Assembly: GCA_951394405.1 (NCBI GenBank) | Contig: OX596339.1 | Coordinates: 2,170,001-2,234,000 of the forward strand | Direction: 5' to 3' | Length of the DNA stretch: 64,000 bases | DNA from: Coprinellus micaceus | Taxonomy: Eukaryota > Basidiomycota > Agaricomycetes > Agaricales > Psathyrellaceae | Part shown: positions 24,134 to 37,082 of the stretch, piece after piece | Layout: each line of letters begins with the position of its first letter | Position numbering within the stretch: position 1 is the stretch's first letter | Made by a program: the position numbers and the translations under genes | The notes under the pieces: model-generated | What the model was told of the DNA's origin: nothing | Databases searched by the model: none | Seen by the model: the letters and a program-made list of their open reading frames with translations, nothing else

Positions 24134-24545
24134 GATGGTGGTTGGTCGAGTTTAACCTGTGGGGTAATAGTAATTGACCAGCCATTTAACTAACGTGGGC
24201 CGGCTTCTCCAGACGCCGGCTCCCTGTGATTCCTGAAGGCGTGGGATTGGCAAACGAGATGGGCGCTCAAACCTTGGGGTCCAAAAGCATATGTCTGATG
24301 TCAACTCTGCCAAGGAAGGTTTGTCGTGGGTAATGATGAAGGGAGGTGCTTTGACCTCGTCCCCACAGTCCATCAGAGTTGTGGGATTTTGGACTGAGTG
24401 GATGCAACGTTTCAACTTCAAGTTTCCGCTCCGAGTCCCAAGCTCTTCACCTGCCAACTCCCATGACCTCCTCATAATCTGACGCCCTCATTTACTCACA
24501 CTACTATTGCTGCGCTTTTGTATCGCCGAGCCTGAATACGCTGTG
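24134..24545. other. Divergent promoter, crotonase gene / SR-rich gene
   Basis: About 410 bp shared 5' region of two divergently transcribed genes. No conserved element recognised. Confidence 0.5.
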
Positions 24546-27500
24546 ATGGCCACGGATCTCGCCGCTCGCATTGGGGGAAGAAAAGCGCTCTACGGCAACT
24601 TGACATGGACACGACCCGGCCTCGTGGAGGAGGAGAAAGCCCGCTCACACCAGGCCGCCATCGGCTTTGGGAAGGGCCATCGATTAGCTTCACAGAAAGC
24701 ATCTTGGGATCGAGCTCCAATGAGGTGCGACAGTGAAGCGTCTAGCTCGAACGACGAGGATATGGATACCGTACAACCAGAAGATATATCCGACGTGTTC
24801 TCTTCACCGAGGACACCATCGAAACCACGGTTTATGCGGAATAGGTTCGGTGCAGGAACGCCCCATACGCCGTCCGGGACGCTAATGGAGCGTCTTGGGG
24901 TGGTTTTACCACCTGAAGATGGGGTGGCTTCAGTGGTGCCCAAATCCGTACCAACACCCCGCACCAATAGCGCTGCGAGTTGCAGCATCGAGAAGCCCGC
25001 TGTGAGCAACAATGTCGACAAGGGGACAAGGCCAGCAGCGGTAGCAAGTTCCGTAAGTACCTTTGTCAACTGGGAGTTCCATTGGATACTCATCGTCCAC
25101 CGTGCAGGGACATTCATCGGGACTTGAAATCAGTCTACTTCCTGCCCCATCTTTTGAATTGCTTGACAATGCAAAACCGGGCCAGCGTCCCGAGGAATCC
25201 ATTCCCGGATTGAACATCTCACGGGCCCGTTTCGAGAGCGACGTTGACCAAAACCGCGTCGAGCCCGTGGCCAAGGCACCCAATCTATTAGATTCCGGTT
25301 CATCCCCGGAACTCGTTGATACCATGAGGCGGCTACTGGTCCCACTCATCGTGAAGCAAGCGGGGCGGGAAGGGTCGAACTCCAACAACTGTGAAGTGCA
25401 CGACCTCGACCTTGCGCAGAAAGCACGCTCTGTGATCACAGACGACATTTGCGAAGAATTTATTCGACAAGCCATTGCGTCTTCCAGTGCCCTCAACACG
25501 CTTCGAAAGAGGGATGCTCCTCAATCAAGAATCCAGGACATTGAAATGTCGCCCCCGACAACCGTGTCGACCTCAGTGCCACCCGGGCTTGGGGAGGCCA
25601 CGGAGAGTGTAAGAAGTGTGGTGGCCACAGCGGCCCCGAGGCCAACGGTCTCAAGCAGGGTAGAGGCGCCTGCAGACTCCGGTAAGACAGTGCTCCCATC
25701 ACATCCCCTGCCAACAGGTCCGCGTTTGATGCAAAATGAAAACCGCGCCCCATCTAATCTTCATGACGGCCGAGAAGTTTTAGGTGTTTCAAGGTCGTCA
25801 TTTGCATACTCGGCGAAGGGCAAGGAGCGAGAATGGGATCTCGACAGAACCTCGGCGTCGCGAGATAGATTTCACCTTCCGCCTCGACAATCGCCTCACT
25901 CGCGCAGAAGCCAGAGCCCTAGACCAGTTTCTGGGTACAGGCGTTCGAGATCGCGCAGCGGGTCGCTCTCGAGGCCGGGCCACAGACCATCGCCTCCTGG
26001 GTGGTACAGACATGATATTCGTCGTCCTCATGACGATCACAGAGAATTTGGGTACCGGTCACCTTCTCCGTCCGCCGCGAGGAACGGCGGCAGATACATA
26101 GCGCGAAGACCAGAACGACAGCCCTCCTCAATGCCTTTATACTATGACCACGCAGACCGAAGGCCAACGCGACGTTCCCCGTCTCCGCGCGATCGAAGAG
26201 AGGTCATGTCAGCTCGGCATTTCTCCTCTTCGTACGACGACCGAGAAAGATCTCCAGTACAGCGACCCTCGCATTCGTATGACGGCCACGAGAGACTTCT
26301 AGCGCGACAAATCCCGCCTCCGTATGACAATCGAGAGACAACAGTTCAACAGGCACCGCTTCCATACGATGACAGAAACAGAGGTCTGAGCCCATATGTA
26401 TCGCGTTACCATTCCAGATATATCGGCACCTCGAGTCCCCGCCATTCCATATCCTCCTCGAGGGGACATGTGCAAGCTCGATCCCCCAGCCGAGGGCGGT
26501 CTCCCCCTCCGCCGCACCCCCAGCCAACTTCCCAGGACAGAGTTCCGAAACGGAAGTCGTACTCTCCACTGGCTCGAGGAGGTCCTCCGAGAGGCTGGTC
26601 TCGTGAACCGCCTCCCCGTGCTAGCCCCGATAGCCCCTTCCCGAAAAAGAGCAAGCACGAACGTGATCATAGTCATCAACGGTTGAGCTACGAACGTCCC
26701 GCCGTTTCTTCTCCCACAAGAACCCGCAGAGAGTTCGGTCGCGACGCGGGACTGTCGCCCAACAAGTATCAGCATATATGTCATCGGCCTCCTGGATACA
26801 GATGTGACCATGCATCGCACTATGACGATTCGACGCGAACACAACCCCTGGCTCGCCCTGAGGCGTTGTGGGATAGTTCTCGATACGACGGAGTGGCTCC
26901 CGCTCCCAGGTCTGCAACGGACTCGGATTTCAAGAACTGGAATCGGTCGGATGGGGATTCTTATGCTCATGCAAAGAGGCGGGATTCTGCTTCTCCCCCA
27001 GCGCACATGCCCTTGGCGCCCAGTTCATCTCGTGAAGACGCCCCTATGACTCCCACCTTACCTGACCTTGCTTCATCTATTGCGACGTTACATTATACTA
27101 TCGACGCGAGTCATTCGCAACCAGAACGTCTAGGCGGCCTTCTGGAGCGAACAACTTCCTTAATACCCACTCTTGGAATGGCCCCAGTTACGAAAGTCGA
27201 GCGGAACGAGGAGGGTCTTAATAGGGATCCCATTGACGGTTTTAAACCCCCAGGACTAGTCACCCCTGTTCCAGCTCTCTCAGCTGCTCCAACCGTACTG
27301 GACATACCCAGTGACAGCATCAGTTTGGGGCTTTCGAGTTCCAAAACACTGGTCAACCACACTGTTACTCCCCCTGGTCAAAGTTCAGGCTCTCTGCACG
27401 GGCATTTAAAGGGCCAGGATGAGGATACGAAGCCCGATATAAAGAAGCTTGAGGAAATTCTGGCGAACATGAAACGGGAACAGCAGCGGCTTCCACTCCC

Positions 27501-28829
27501 GGACGCACCACCGCCTCAGTATACACAACCTGTGGCCCCCTTCCCTCCATCTTTACTACCATCTGTCGTGCCTGTTGCAGGGCTTATCCCGACGTTGACT
27601 GTCCTGCCTCCTCTCATGAACACAGGCTCATCTACGCCGTCTTCGCATCATTCGACAGAATCTAGTCAGATACCAACGCCACCCTCCGTACCTGGTCCCG
27701 CTTACACGCCAGTCCCGGCCAAAGTGGAAGAGGTCGAAGCTGCTTGGCCAGTCGGCGGAATGCAGCAGATGCAGGGATACACCGGTTCCCCAATTACCCA
27801 GACGTGGTCTCTGCCTTCAGTCGCTCCTTCACGAGACCAAACCACAGCGATTCCGCATCGGCAGCAGGTAACAACGATGACTGGAACTAGGCCTTCATTT
27901 GCCGCCGTGCCTTTCCCTGTCGCAGTTTACCCAGAGCCTCTCAGCAACGTTACTGCTGGGAAGACGGAGGCCGGGTCAACGTCTGTGCCGGAGCAAAGTT
28001 TCCTTCTCGGATCGTCCCTCGGAGTCCCTGGAATCTGGCTTGTTCAACAAGGGGCAGATAGTGTTAAAACTGTGGATCGAAGTTTCCATATTGGAGGCGA
28101 ATTTGCTCGCGAATGGGGTATTCCAGCGCAAAGGTATTTACTGTTTCTGTGCTTACCTAGTCTGTTGCGGCTTCCGGGTCCGTCCTGACACTATCTGCCT
28201 TGCAGCGACTCTGATGACCCGGCTCCTGGGATGGAAAATGGAGATGCTGCACTGACAATGAAACCCGGAGTCACGCTACAGCTACTATGCTTCGCGACAG
28301 AGAAACTCAGCTTAGTTGACTGGAAAGGAAACCCAGAGACTATTTTGGAACTGCAGCAGAGGTGGCCGATGATACAGGATTTGATTATCGTCTCGAATCA
28401 CGACACGCCTGGACAGCGAGTATGGATGAGTCACGACCTTGTAAGCTTTCCGTTGCCACCGCCCACCCTCGTAATTCCTCTCCGCTTGCTGACCAAACCA
28501 TTCCCTCATGTCCACAGCCCAAGCCCAACGGGACAGGCCGTCCCATCCTTCTGGAACGATACATTCACTCGGGCCCAAACACCCTTCGTATCATACAACT
28601 CACTGATCTATCCAAGTTCACCTTCGTGCTGTTCGCCAAGCCAGACGTCCCCCTTCCTGAAGCTCGCGAGAAGTCCGAAAGCTCTACCGCCGACAAGTAC
28701 GACGACTACTTTGCGAAGCTCCGGGAAGGATTGTTGGCAAAGCCGCAGGGCCAAGGACAGGCCCCAAGCTCGAAACCCGGTGCTGGGTCCGTAACTATTC
28801 AGGTGATATCTTCAGATGAAGAACTTTGA
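24546..28829 (+). CDS. large Arg/Ser-rich protein with conserved-looking C-terminal domain
   Basis: Exons 24546-25052, 25108-28133, 28206-28440 and 28518-28829; 1359 aa. The N-terminal third is disordered. The middle (about residues 380-760) is rich in RS, RSP, YDDR and YDNRE-type repeats (RRSRSRSGSLSRPGHRPS; SYDDRERSPVQRPSHSYDGH), typical of nuclear RNA-processing or chromatin-associated proteins. A folded C-terminal region spans the last three exons: GVTLQLLCFATEKLSLVDWKG, LIIVSNHDTPGQRVWMSHDL, GPNTLRIIQLTDLSKFTFVL, ending VISSDEEL. The spacing of this region faintly resembles PINIT-like domains next to SP-RING fingers, but there is no RING. I leave the function open. The C-terminal VISSDEEL fits a SUMO-interaction motif. 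Confidence 0.8.
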
Positions 28830-29113
28830 TGACCTGGATACTTGTTTGCTATCTTCGTTTTCTGTGCATCGCAACTGGGATATTCGTATGTTTCTTACAG
28901 TGATCTTATTGTTTTTATCGTGAAGTGGATACGACAAACATGCTTTTGAATGCAATTATATGTTGCCAGTTGTGAGGGCTGCTGGGTGTAGTCAAGACAT
29001 CAGACACACCAGTGTGACCATTCAGGGGAGAGGAAGGAGCTTGTTATCACCCAATACGGCAAGGATATGCCCTTTACCGTGTCTATCTGTCACCTCGTCG
29101 CTCTAAATTAGGT

Positions 29114-30007
29114 CTAAGAAGACGGTTCTGCGACCAAGAACCCAACCAGGCAGGTATCCAGCATGAAGTCTGCGTTAACCCATCCATGGGTGGTAGCTAA
29201 AGTGGTCCGTTAGTCTGGAGTGAGTGCCGCGGTATCCAAGCGACGCACCAAAAAGTTTCGTTCCATCTCTCCCTGCTACCCGCATCAGTTCCTTCTCACC
29301 ACCAGGGTGGAAGGGAAAGTATGAGGTTATGTTGTAGACCTTCCCGTAGAATGCGGACCAAGCATCGTCCTTCCTGTTATGTTGCTTCAGCATTGAAGGC
29401 GTAATCCGCATCAACGAATCAACGCCCTGTAGTGCGCTTGGTCAATAAGGACCATCGGGAAAATGAACACGATACTCACCCGGAGATCAGCACCAGACGA
29501 CTTGAGATTAGCCCAATCTAATGCACTGTGCCCTGGTGCCAAAGCCACCTTCCCCCTCTTCTTCGTTGGTTTGGGCGGAGGTTTCGTTGTGCTCGGAGGA
29601 ACAGCCAATGAACCAGAGCCAGAGCCAGTTCCCGCACTCCGTGTAGGTGGTTGCAGTGAGGATGAAACACTTGACGGTGTCTGAACTCCAGGGACACGGA
29701 CTGCAAGTCTGGGTATGGGAGGTGGGGGCATGAGGCCCGAGTCGTTCAATATCCGCGGTATCGTCGTCGATGGAGTCTTCGCGGTGGATGTCCCAAGCCT
29801 TTGTGCGCTGTTCAAGCTGGGGAATGCAGGTGCAACGTCGTCGTCGTCCTCCTCCTCGTCCTCCTCCACTCGAACGTTCATGTTGTCCTCCGTTTCGGTA
29901 TCGGACCCGTCATCGTCGTCGTGGGTGTTGATGATGGTCGGTACGGGTGCTGCGACGCTGGTGGTCGCTCCGCCACTCCATATCCAACTCTTAAGGTACG
30001 AGGTCAT
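29114..30007 (-). CDS. cytochrome b5-like heme-binding domain protein
   Basis: Exons 30007-29480, 29426-29249 and 29196-29114; 262 aa. The N-terminal half is disordered and acidic (DDDDGSDTETEDN). The C-terminal cytochrome b5 domain has LRGVDSLMRITPSMLKQH, DDAWSAFYGKVYNIT, FHPGGEKELMRVAGRDGTKLF with the first axial His (HPGG), and ATTHGWVNADFMLDTCLVGF with the second axial His supplied only after splicing of the last 52-bp intron. Without that splice the domain would end early and lack its second heme ligand. It is divergent from a cytochrome P450 420 bp away. No membrane anchor is evident. Confidence 0.9.
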
Positions 30008-30427
30008 CGAAGTCGAAAGAAGAGATAAGTCGAGTCATGGTGGTCCTCTTCAGAATGCGCTGTGGATGGCTTTGTTTGGTTTGGCGGACCCCGTGTAGAT
30101 TCAAATTGGTTCCGTCGCAGCCTGTTGAATCCAAAGGTCATGGTTTGCAGGTCAATGTCTGACAAATATTGGGTGGACGCGAGGAGTTTATAGACCATGT
30201 GCCACAGCCTAGGACTCACAGTTAGTCGAGCTGGAGAAAGGTCAGTTTGGCTCTCACAAGGGCGTCTTTCCCAGTGGAGATGCCATGAGCGCCCATTACG
30301 ACTCATGCCACTGTCATTGTGGGCAGCCTGTTGACTCCGCTCGTCATGAATCGCCGTCGAGTCCGACGAGGTTCCCCAGGGTTCGCTCCAACTAAACATT
30401 CTTTGACTAGTCCACCACCAGCACCCA
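30008..30427. promoter_or_regulatory. Shared divergent promoter, cytochrome b5 / P450
   Basis: 420 bp between the two start codons; must serve both genes. No specific operator recognised. Confidence 0.5.
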
Positions 30428-33050
30428 ATGGGGGGCGTCAGACTCTTCGAAGCTGCCATCGCGGCTGCGGCAACTTGGCTACTATGGCGTGTACTGTCAG
30501 CGGGTCGGAGGTCGCCCCTCCGACACATCGACGGTCCTCCTGCGAGCTCCTGGTTGGAAGGTAAGCAATACTCAGCGTCGGTACTCAGTAGCAATGAAAT
30601 CGTTGCTTGGTTATAGGTAACATCCCTGACCTCCTCGTTAACAAAAGCGATCGCTGGGAAAGCGCGATTGAAGATGCGTGTGCCAGGTGTGAGTTGAGGT
30701 CTTGGGCTCTCCCGCTATGGCGACTGCGATCTCACTTGTGTGCGTGAATAGACGGAGGGATATTCAAAGGCAGCCTCTACTTCAAGGTATTGCCCTCGTT
30801 ATGGTTTGGGACACTGCCATTCATCTGCTCTGTTACTATCAGATACCATTCCTCTACGTGTCCGACCCGAAGGCACTTCACCACGTCTTTGTGAAGGTGT
30901 GCTCTGGCTTTGTGGCCTCGGCCTCACATTAGCGGCTACACTCACTCTCCCTATGCAGGACATGCAAATATTTGAGAAGATGGAGGACTCTGTTCGGTAG
31001 GGCTTTGTTGGATATCTCCCCCGACCCTGAGGCTGACATGGGCGGACAACTGTTTTAGGATTTCCAAGATGTCCTTTGGACCAGGACTATTGTCGATGCA
31101 GGGTAAGTGTGCACGCGTATTTTGAGCTCACTCAGCGTACCTATCGCTTTCTGTATCAGGCGCGCAACACAAGAAGCAGAGAAAGCTCTTCAACCCAATG
31201 TTCAACATGGCACACCTTAGGGGAATCAGTGAGAGTTTCCGTCGGTCAAGTTTCGATACAGTAGGCTGATCGCTCGAACTTTAAAGCGCCCACCTTCTAT
31301 GATGTTGCTTACAGGGTATCTTCATTTTTGCTTCGGCATCTCGTAAGGAATGCGCGTCACTCATACGTCTACGCTAGATGAAAGTGACCATCGGGAAGCA
31401 TGTCTCTCATGGCCACCCTGCAGAGGTTTGCTTGTCATTTTATCGGATGCGACGCGGGAATGCTAAGCTCGCAAACCCCGACTAGATTGACATGCTCCCC
31501 TGGGCAACGCGTGCTGCTCTTGAGCTTGTCGGAAAAGGTATCTTGGGACACTCCTTCGAATCCCTTGCGGAGGCAAACTCTATGGGTACCTATACCGCGA
31601 CTCTGAAGAACTTGGTGTGAGCGTTATCCCCCTTCAACTCCCTCCCCCCACTGTTTTGATACGATGTTGTTCATAGCCCAACCTGGTCCTCATTCACCGT
31701 CTCCCGACGCTTTGTCTTACCTCTCGTGCAAAACATCGGAACCCCAAAGTTCCGACGACGAGCTATCGAGTTCATCCCGTGGAAGAAGCTTCACTTGTTT
31801 CGAGATATGTGCGATCTACTCTACAGCACTTCACTGGAGATATACCGAGCGAAGAAGAACGCGTATCTCGAAGGCCAACCTGAAAACGCCCTCCAGGGAT
31901 CGGGAAAAGAGATCCTGGCTCTCATATGTACGTGGCTGCACCTGTCTGGGACGTTCCGTCATGCTAACAAGTCTCCTGTCCTAGTGAAAGCCAACGCCGC
32001 GGCTAGCGATGAAGACAGGCTGACAGAAGAAGAAATCATAGCCCAGGTTTCGTTAGTTTTTCATTTCTCGCGTCACACTGGGGACACGTGGACGCGGATT
32101 TGACTTCGACCCCAACAGAACCTTTACGTTCACGGGCATGGACACGACCTCCAACGCACTCTGTCGAGTTCTTCATTTACTAAGCGAAGATCAAGAGAAA
32201 CAGGACACCCTCCGCCGAGAGATCGTCGAAGCCCGAAAGGACACGGGGGACTTGAACTACGACGATCTCATGGCCCTACCTTACCTGGACGGCGTGGTTC
32301 GAGAAACTCTTCGCCTGTAAGTTTACCCTGTGCAAGGTGTCGCCGTGACCATCGGAACTCACTGTAAACCGGCAGCTATCCTCCCGCCCCACATCTCGTC
32401 CGAGTGTAAGTGATTCTCCCGACCTATAATTTTTACTTGAGCTAACTTGACACAGCCCACGAGAAGAAACCGTCCTCCCGGTGACTAAACCGATCCGAAC
32501 AACCGAAGGCGAGCTATTCAATGAGGTTGTCGTCCCAAGGGGAACTGTAGTGGTGTGCTCGGTCATTCAAAGCAACCAAAATCCCGACGTCTGGGGAGTG
32601 GACGCGAAGGAATGGAAGCCCGAGCGCTGGATATCTCCGCTGCCCGAATCGGTCAATGAGGCGAAAATTTCAGGCGTTTATTCAAACCTGTACGTATCAT
32701 TCGCAAATTTGCAGTAGACTTCATTTACGAAACTGCCTTTACAGGATGACCTTCAGCGCTGGTGGCCGAGCGTGTATTGGCTTTAAGTTTGCGGAACTCG
32801 AACTTAGTGCGTAATCGCCGTCCCTTCATGGCCTCGCATTCACGCTAACGGGTCGCTCTGACCTGCAACAGAAGTGATGTTGAGCATACTCGTCGAGGCG
32901 TTCAAGTTCAGCTTTCCAAAGGGCGGCAAGATTATATGGGAGCTTCATGGAAGCGCTCACCCCGTCATACATCGTCGTTCGGACGGCACGCCCGTTTCAG
33001 GGACCAACTTCGGGTTGCCCTTGATGGTCTCTCTCGCTCCTCCAAGCTGA
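30428..33050 (+). CDS. cytochrome P450 monooxygenase, 17 exons
   Basis: Exons 30428-30560, 30617-30679, 30752-30786, 30843-30896, 30959-30996, 31059-31102, 31160-31228, 31287-31342, 31378-31425, 31486-31616, 31677-31927, 31985-32051, 32119-32316, 32376-32405, 32456-32689, 32745-32806 and 32872-33050; 563 aa. N-terminal membrane helix (AAIAAAATWLLWRVL). Family motifs: LSMQGAQHKKQRKLFNPMF (C helix), TGMDTTSN (I helix oxygen-binding), ETLR (ExxR), PERW, and FSAGGRACIG with the heme Cys. All phases agree. ER-bound, needing a P450 reductase and possibly cytochrome b5. The subfamily and substrate cannot be told. The donor of intron 2 (GTGCCA) is weak and intron 8 is only 35 bp; these two junctions are the least certain. 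Confidence 0.92.
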
Positions 33051-35053
33051 GCGGGAACATTTGTCGGTCGCTTCTGACCTTTTAAAGAAATACCGTACCG
33101 CAATTCCTTTGCAATCCTGGATCTTTTGGCGAGGACCAATTAGGCGCCCAAAGCGCCCATATTAATACACATGACCAAATTGTGCCTACCCTGGCCATCT
33201 TTGATGGCGCCTCGCGTGGTCGCCACCTTCATCGTTGAGTGCCCCTGGCCCTGGCCCTTTCGCTTCCTTCCCTTCGCCCGATTCTGTTGCACGCTCTCGA
33301 CTACGTACCCAACACCCTCACTGGCAATCCCGTCTCCCGCGCATGGCCTCGTGCGGTATTCTCCCGCCCATAGCTCTTGTACGAATGGCTTGGAGTCTTC
33401 GCCCGACGATTCCTGGCTCACCGTGTCGCTGCCCGACTGCCCGTGGAACGCAGACACAATTCAGAAGTCCACATAGAAAGGTGATTTCTAGAATGTCGCT
33501 TCAAGCCCTTTGAGCGTCGGGTAGAAATGCGACCTAATAGCAGCTCTGGTAGAGACGGGTCTTTTCCGAGCCGGATGCCTTCCCTTCGCCCAAGGGGTTT
33601 CAGAGCCTTGTCTTGATCTCGGGGAAGGCGAAGGCTGGGCCGAGAACCACGCGCCGTTCTGTGATACATGGACCTCGACCAAGATACGGTTCCGCCCCCT
33701 ACGGTTCTTACACATTAGCAACTCTCCGCTACCCGGACGTCTTGACGTTTGAAAGGTTTGACCTGTGAAGCCGACATCCTGCGGCATTAACGCTTTCGCA
33801 ATGACATTGCGGACTAAATTCGGTCGTTGGCGGACTGTAATCGGCCGGAAAACGAAGGAGTTTGCCTTCATATACCATAGCGATAGTTCGAGGGGAAACT
33901 CAGAAGGTGAATTTTCAAGCAGATCCAAAGCTTACCTGTCATTGTGAATGACTATAAGGGACCTAGGTAGCGCGACGCTGATGTCTGTTTCGGTCACGGT
34001 CAGCGCACCAGGAAACATGACCGAAAGACATCGATATAGTATGTCATCGCGTTATTTTAAGGAAGCTTCCGAAGTTCCTCTTCCAGCAATTCTCCTTGGC
34101 GTCTGCCCTAGTTCTTCCCGTTATCGCGGGAGCGCTCATCCGCTGACCTTCTCTGCTCCTTCCGAAATCAGGAGAACGTCAATGGCAGAACGGCGAATAA
34201 GCTGTCCCGATTGCGCGAATCCAGAGCTTGGATCATCTCTAGATATCCACGGGGTACCCAAGTGTGATCCAAATGCGATGCAGATTAGAACCGCACACAA
34301 GGACGAGAGCGCGTCTCGACGTGCTCGGCAGGTGACAGACACTGAGACGGAACCAATGTCATATGGCGTCCAATTGACCACAGTGGATACGTCGAGAATG
34401 CTCCTAGCTAAGCCAAGTTGGGTTCTCGCCTGGGTCAGTGGAGTCGGGTCGCAGAGGGGCTGTTCCAGTCGTCTCGCGGAGCATCTGTCGGTCGTCGTCG
34501 GGGTCTTGTGAAGTAGAGACGCGCCGCCGTGATTCGGGAGGGAGAAGCGGTGTGGGAGGACAAGACCAGAATCAGACGACAAGCCCCCAGCGCAGCCGGT
34601 TTGAGACGTGTTCCTTGAAGAATTCGGGATTGTGATCTTCGTGCCAGGATGACTGAGGTGATCACACTCGGTCATCTGATCCACATGGTGCTTGATAGGC
34701 CAGTGTGGGCCCAAAGGGGAGATACAACGGGAGAGAAGGGAATGTGCAGCGAGTTCTGGCGTCGACGTCGACAGTTTCATGGCAATGGGAGGAGGAGAAG
34801 GGAAGAACGTGGAATTTCTTGAACAATATGTGGTGCCAAGGGAGACCCGGGGGCATTATAGCCGAAACCCTGGGGCCTGGAAAAAGCCGAACTCGCGTCG
34901 CGGACCCAAGCGCGTCAGCTGCAGCAATTCTCTTCTCTCGCTATTACTCATCTGCCCAAGACGCGCCCCCCGCTCCCCAGCCCCCGCCCCGCCCCACAGC
35001 CCCCAGGGCACAGACGACACCACCTTCCAGCGTCGTGCTCATCGTGCGCGTCG
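33051..35053. other. 2-kb region with unassigned minus-strand open frames
   Basis: Minus-strand open blocks lie at 34780-34136 (ATG start, MKLSTSTPELAAH..., one hydrophobic segment ALSSLCAVLICIAFGSHLG), 33928-33488 (basic, GRNRILVEVHVSQNGAWFSA) and 33457-33140 (Gly/Lys-rich, SDTVSQESSGEDSKPFVQEL). They might be exons of one gene, but I could not join them with consistent phase and recognise no family. The last about 250 bp before 35054 is the promoter and 5' UTR of the next gene. Confidence 0.25.
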
Positions 35054-37082
35054 ATGTCGACCCCAGCCTCCTCGGCAACGTCCCCCTCCCCGCCCATGGC
35101 TTATCTCTCCCATCCGACCCCCGACCCCCACCCCATGTCCGACGCCACCACAGACCCCCACGACGGCGACAGCAGGAAAAAGGCCATCGACAAGTTCATT
35201 GCCATGGCCGAAATGTCTATGGTACGTCCACATTTCGTCGCGGAACGCGTCGTCGCGAGCGGGCAGCCAGCGACGTGATGGCCTCGTCCGTGGGCACAGC
35301 GACCGTCCTCCACGCTTCCCCCCGTCGCCAGCTGCATGCCCGGGTTCCGGCTGGCTGCTGGCGGGTTGCTTCATAAATGTCTGAAACCCCGACCCCTTAC
35401 TGATCGAATTAAAGGTAACTCGCGCACTCCGAGCGCGTCTGTCGTATGCCTCGTACAAGGCCGCCCACAATATCCCCCACGTACCCCTTCGCGACTTGGA
35501 GGCCCAGACGAGCCAGAGTCAGGCTGCGTCCTTCTCCCGCACCATCGCCGCCAAGAGACGGGCTGCAGGCCTGCCGCCCTACTATCCCACACCGGCGACC
35601 CCAGGTCCTAGCACGGCGTCGCCTGGCTCGACTACCGCTCGTCGTAGCGCTGGTTCAGGAGCCATGCTGCCTCCTGCAACTGTCAACCCTCCACGGTCGT
35701 ACTACATGTCGATTGGCTCGCAACCAAGCTCCGCGGCGAACGGCGAAACAGCCTCCAGTTCCAGAAGTGGGTCTAATTCTGCGCCCAACCTCTACACATC
35801 AATACTGGCACCGCCGCCAACGAAACAAGCGCGGACGATACATAATGTTCACGATCCCCCGGTGCCGGCACCCAAGCGTCCTGCCCCCTCTCCACGAACC
35901 CGCAACGTTCACAAGTCTCCCCGTGTCGACCACCGCTCTCATGCCAAGGCTCGACACTCGGAAAAGGTTACGAATTCCCCTAGCCGTCGCAAGGCCAAAC
36001 GCGCTTCTGGTACTGATAAAGGCAAGCGAAGGCAACATATGGACATGGAAGTCGATGCCGACGGAGACGTTGATATGAAGGCCGCAGCAGCCTTGACCTC
36101 CCTGCTCTTCCATAACCGACCATCAATCGGAGGTACATCGCCACGGTCGAGTATTGATGGTTCTGAGACTGGATCAACGCAATCCTATTCGCATTTTGCT
36201 CAGAGTTCCGCGAGGACTACCTCTGCGGCTGGGCCTCCAGCATCGTCGACCCCTCCTTCCTCCGAGTTGCCCTTACGTCATACGACCCCTCCCTCGTCAG
36301 CCCCTGTTGCGAAGCAGACTACCCCCCGCACGGCACACTCTGAGAAGGACAGCGAGGCCGCAGATCTTATGCTCTTCCTGGCAACCTCTCCTTCCCCTGC
36401 TCGCCCCTCGAAGGCCAAGGATCAAGCCGCGTTTAATACCCTCAGCGGCGCGTCGACACGACCGAAGGGACGTGTCCTTTTCCAGGCGAGCACTGCTCCG
36501 GACCAGCCAACTGGGGAATCATCTGGTGGGACCGGTTCTTTGCGACCACCATCAACACTGACACGCAGTGCTGAGGGAAGCTTCGCGTCAAGCATGTCGA
36601 GCATTGGCAGCGAAATTACAACCAATCAAAATGTGACTTCCTCCGCCCCTCCTATCCACGCGCATTTGTCCGTGCCAGGTGCCACTCCTATGCAGCTCCT
36701 GCCGCCTCCATCTCTCTCAGCCTCACCGTCTATGACTTCGACAGTTGCGCAACCGAAGGAGGTCGTCCCCTCAGGACATAGTCCGAAGCTTTCACCGGCC
36801 CCTGTGGGTCAGACAGCAACAGTCGACTTCAATTTCCACGAATTCATTAATGCCTCACCTTCGCCTTCCCGAAGCGCATTTCAAGGAAACAAGCCCAACC
36901 ACAGTCTCCGAGCGGATGTAGGTCGCCGGCTGTTCGAAGAGGAGCAGATGAGGGTTGCCACACACACAATAGCGTCGAGCGCGGTTCAGCCAGGTGGGAA
37001 CCGTGATGGCCATATGGAATCGCAGAGGAGGGTAGGGGAGCAAAGAGTGTTGGGTGCTGGGATTGACATTGCTCAGAGTTGA
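35054..37082 (+). CDS. Whi5-like G1/S transcriptional repressor family protein
   Basis: Exons 35054-35221 and 35415-37082; 611 aa. The joined core AIDKFIAMAEMSMVTRALRA followed by RLSYASYKAAHNIPHVPL resembles the short conserved helix block of fungal Whi5/Nrm1-type repressors, which bind SBF/MBF and delay G1/S until phosphorylated by cyclin-CDK. Around it the protein is disordered and carries many SP/TP sites (possible CDK targets), a basic stretch (SRRKAKRASGTDKGKRR) that could be a nuclear signal, and a C-terminal DFNFHEFINASPSPSR motif. The 193-bp intron interrupts the core motif and is long for this genome. The family call rests on one motif. Confidence 0.6.

Noticed and set aside
29175..29250. 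Cytochrome b5 protein ending at 29175 (GYRGTHSRLTDHF tail)
   Set aside because: Lacks the second heme His; splicing 29197-29248 restores ATTHGWVNADFM and the normal domain end.
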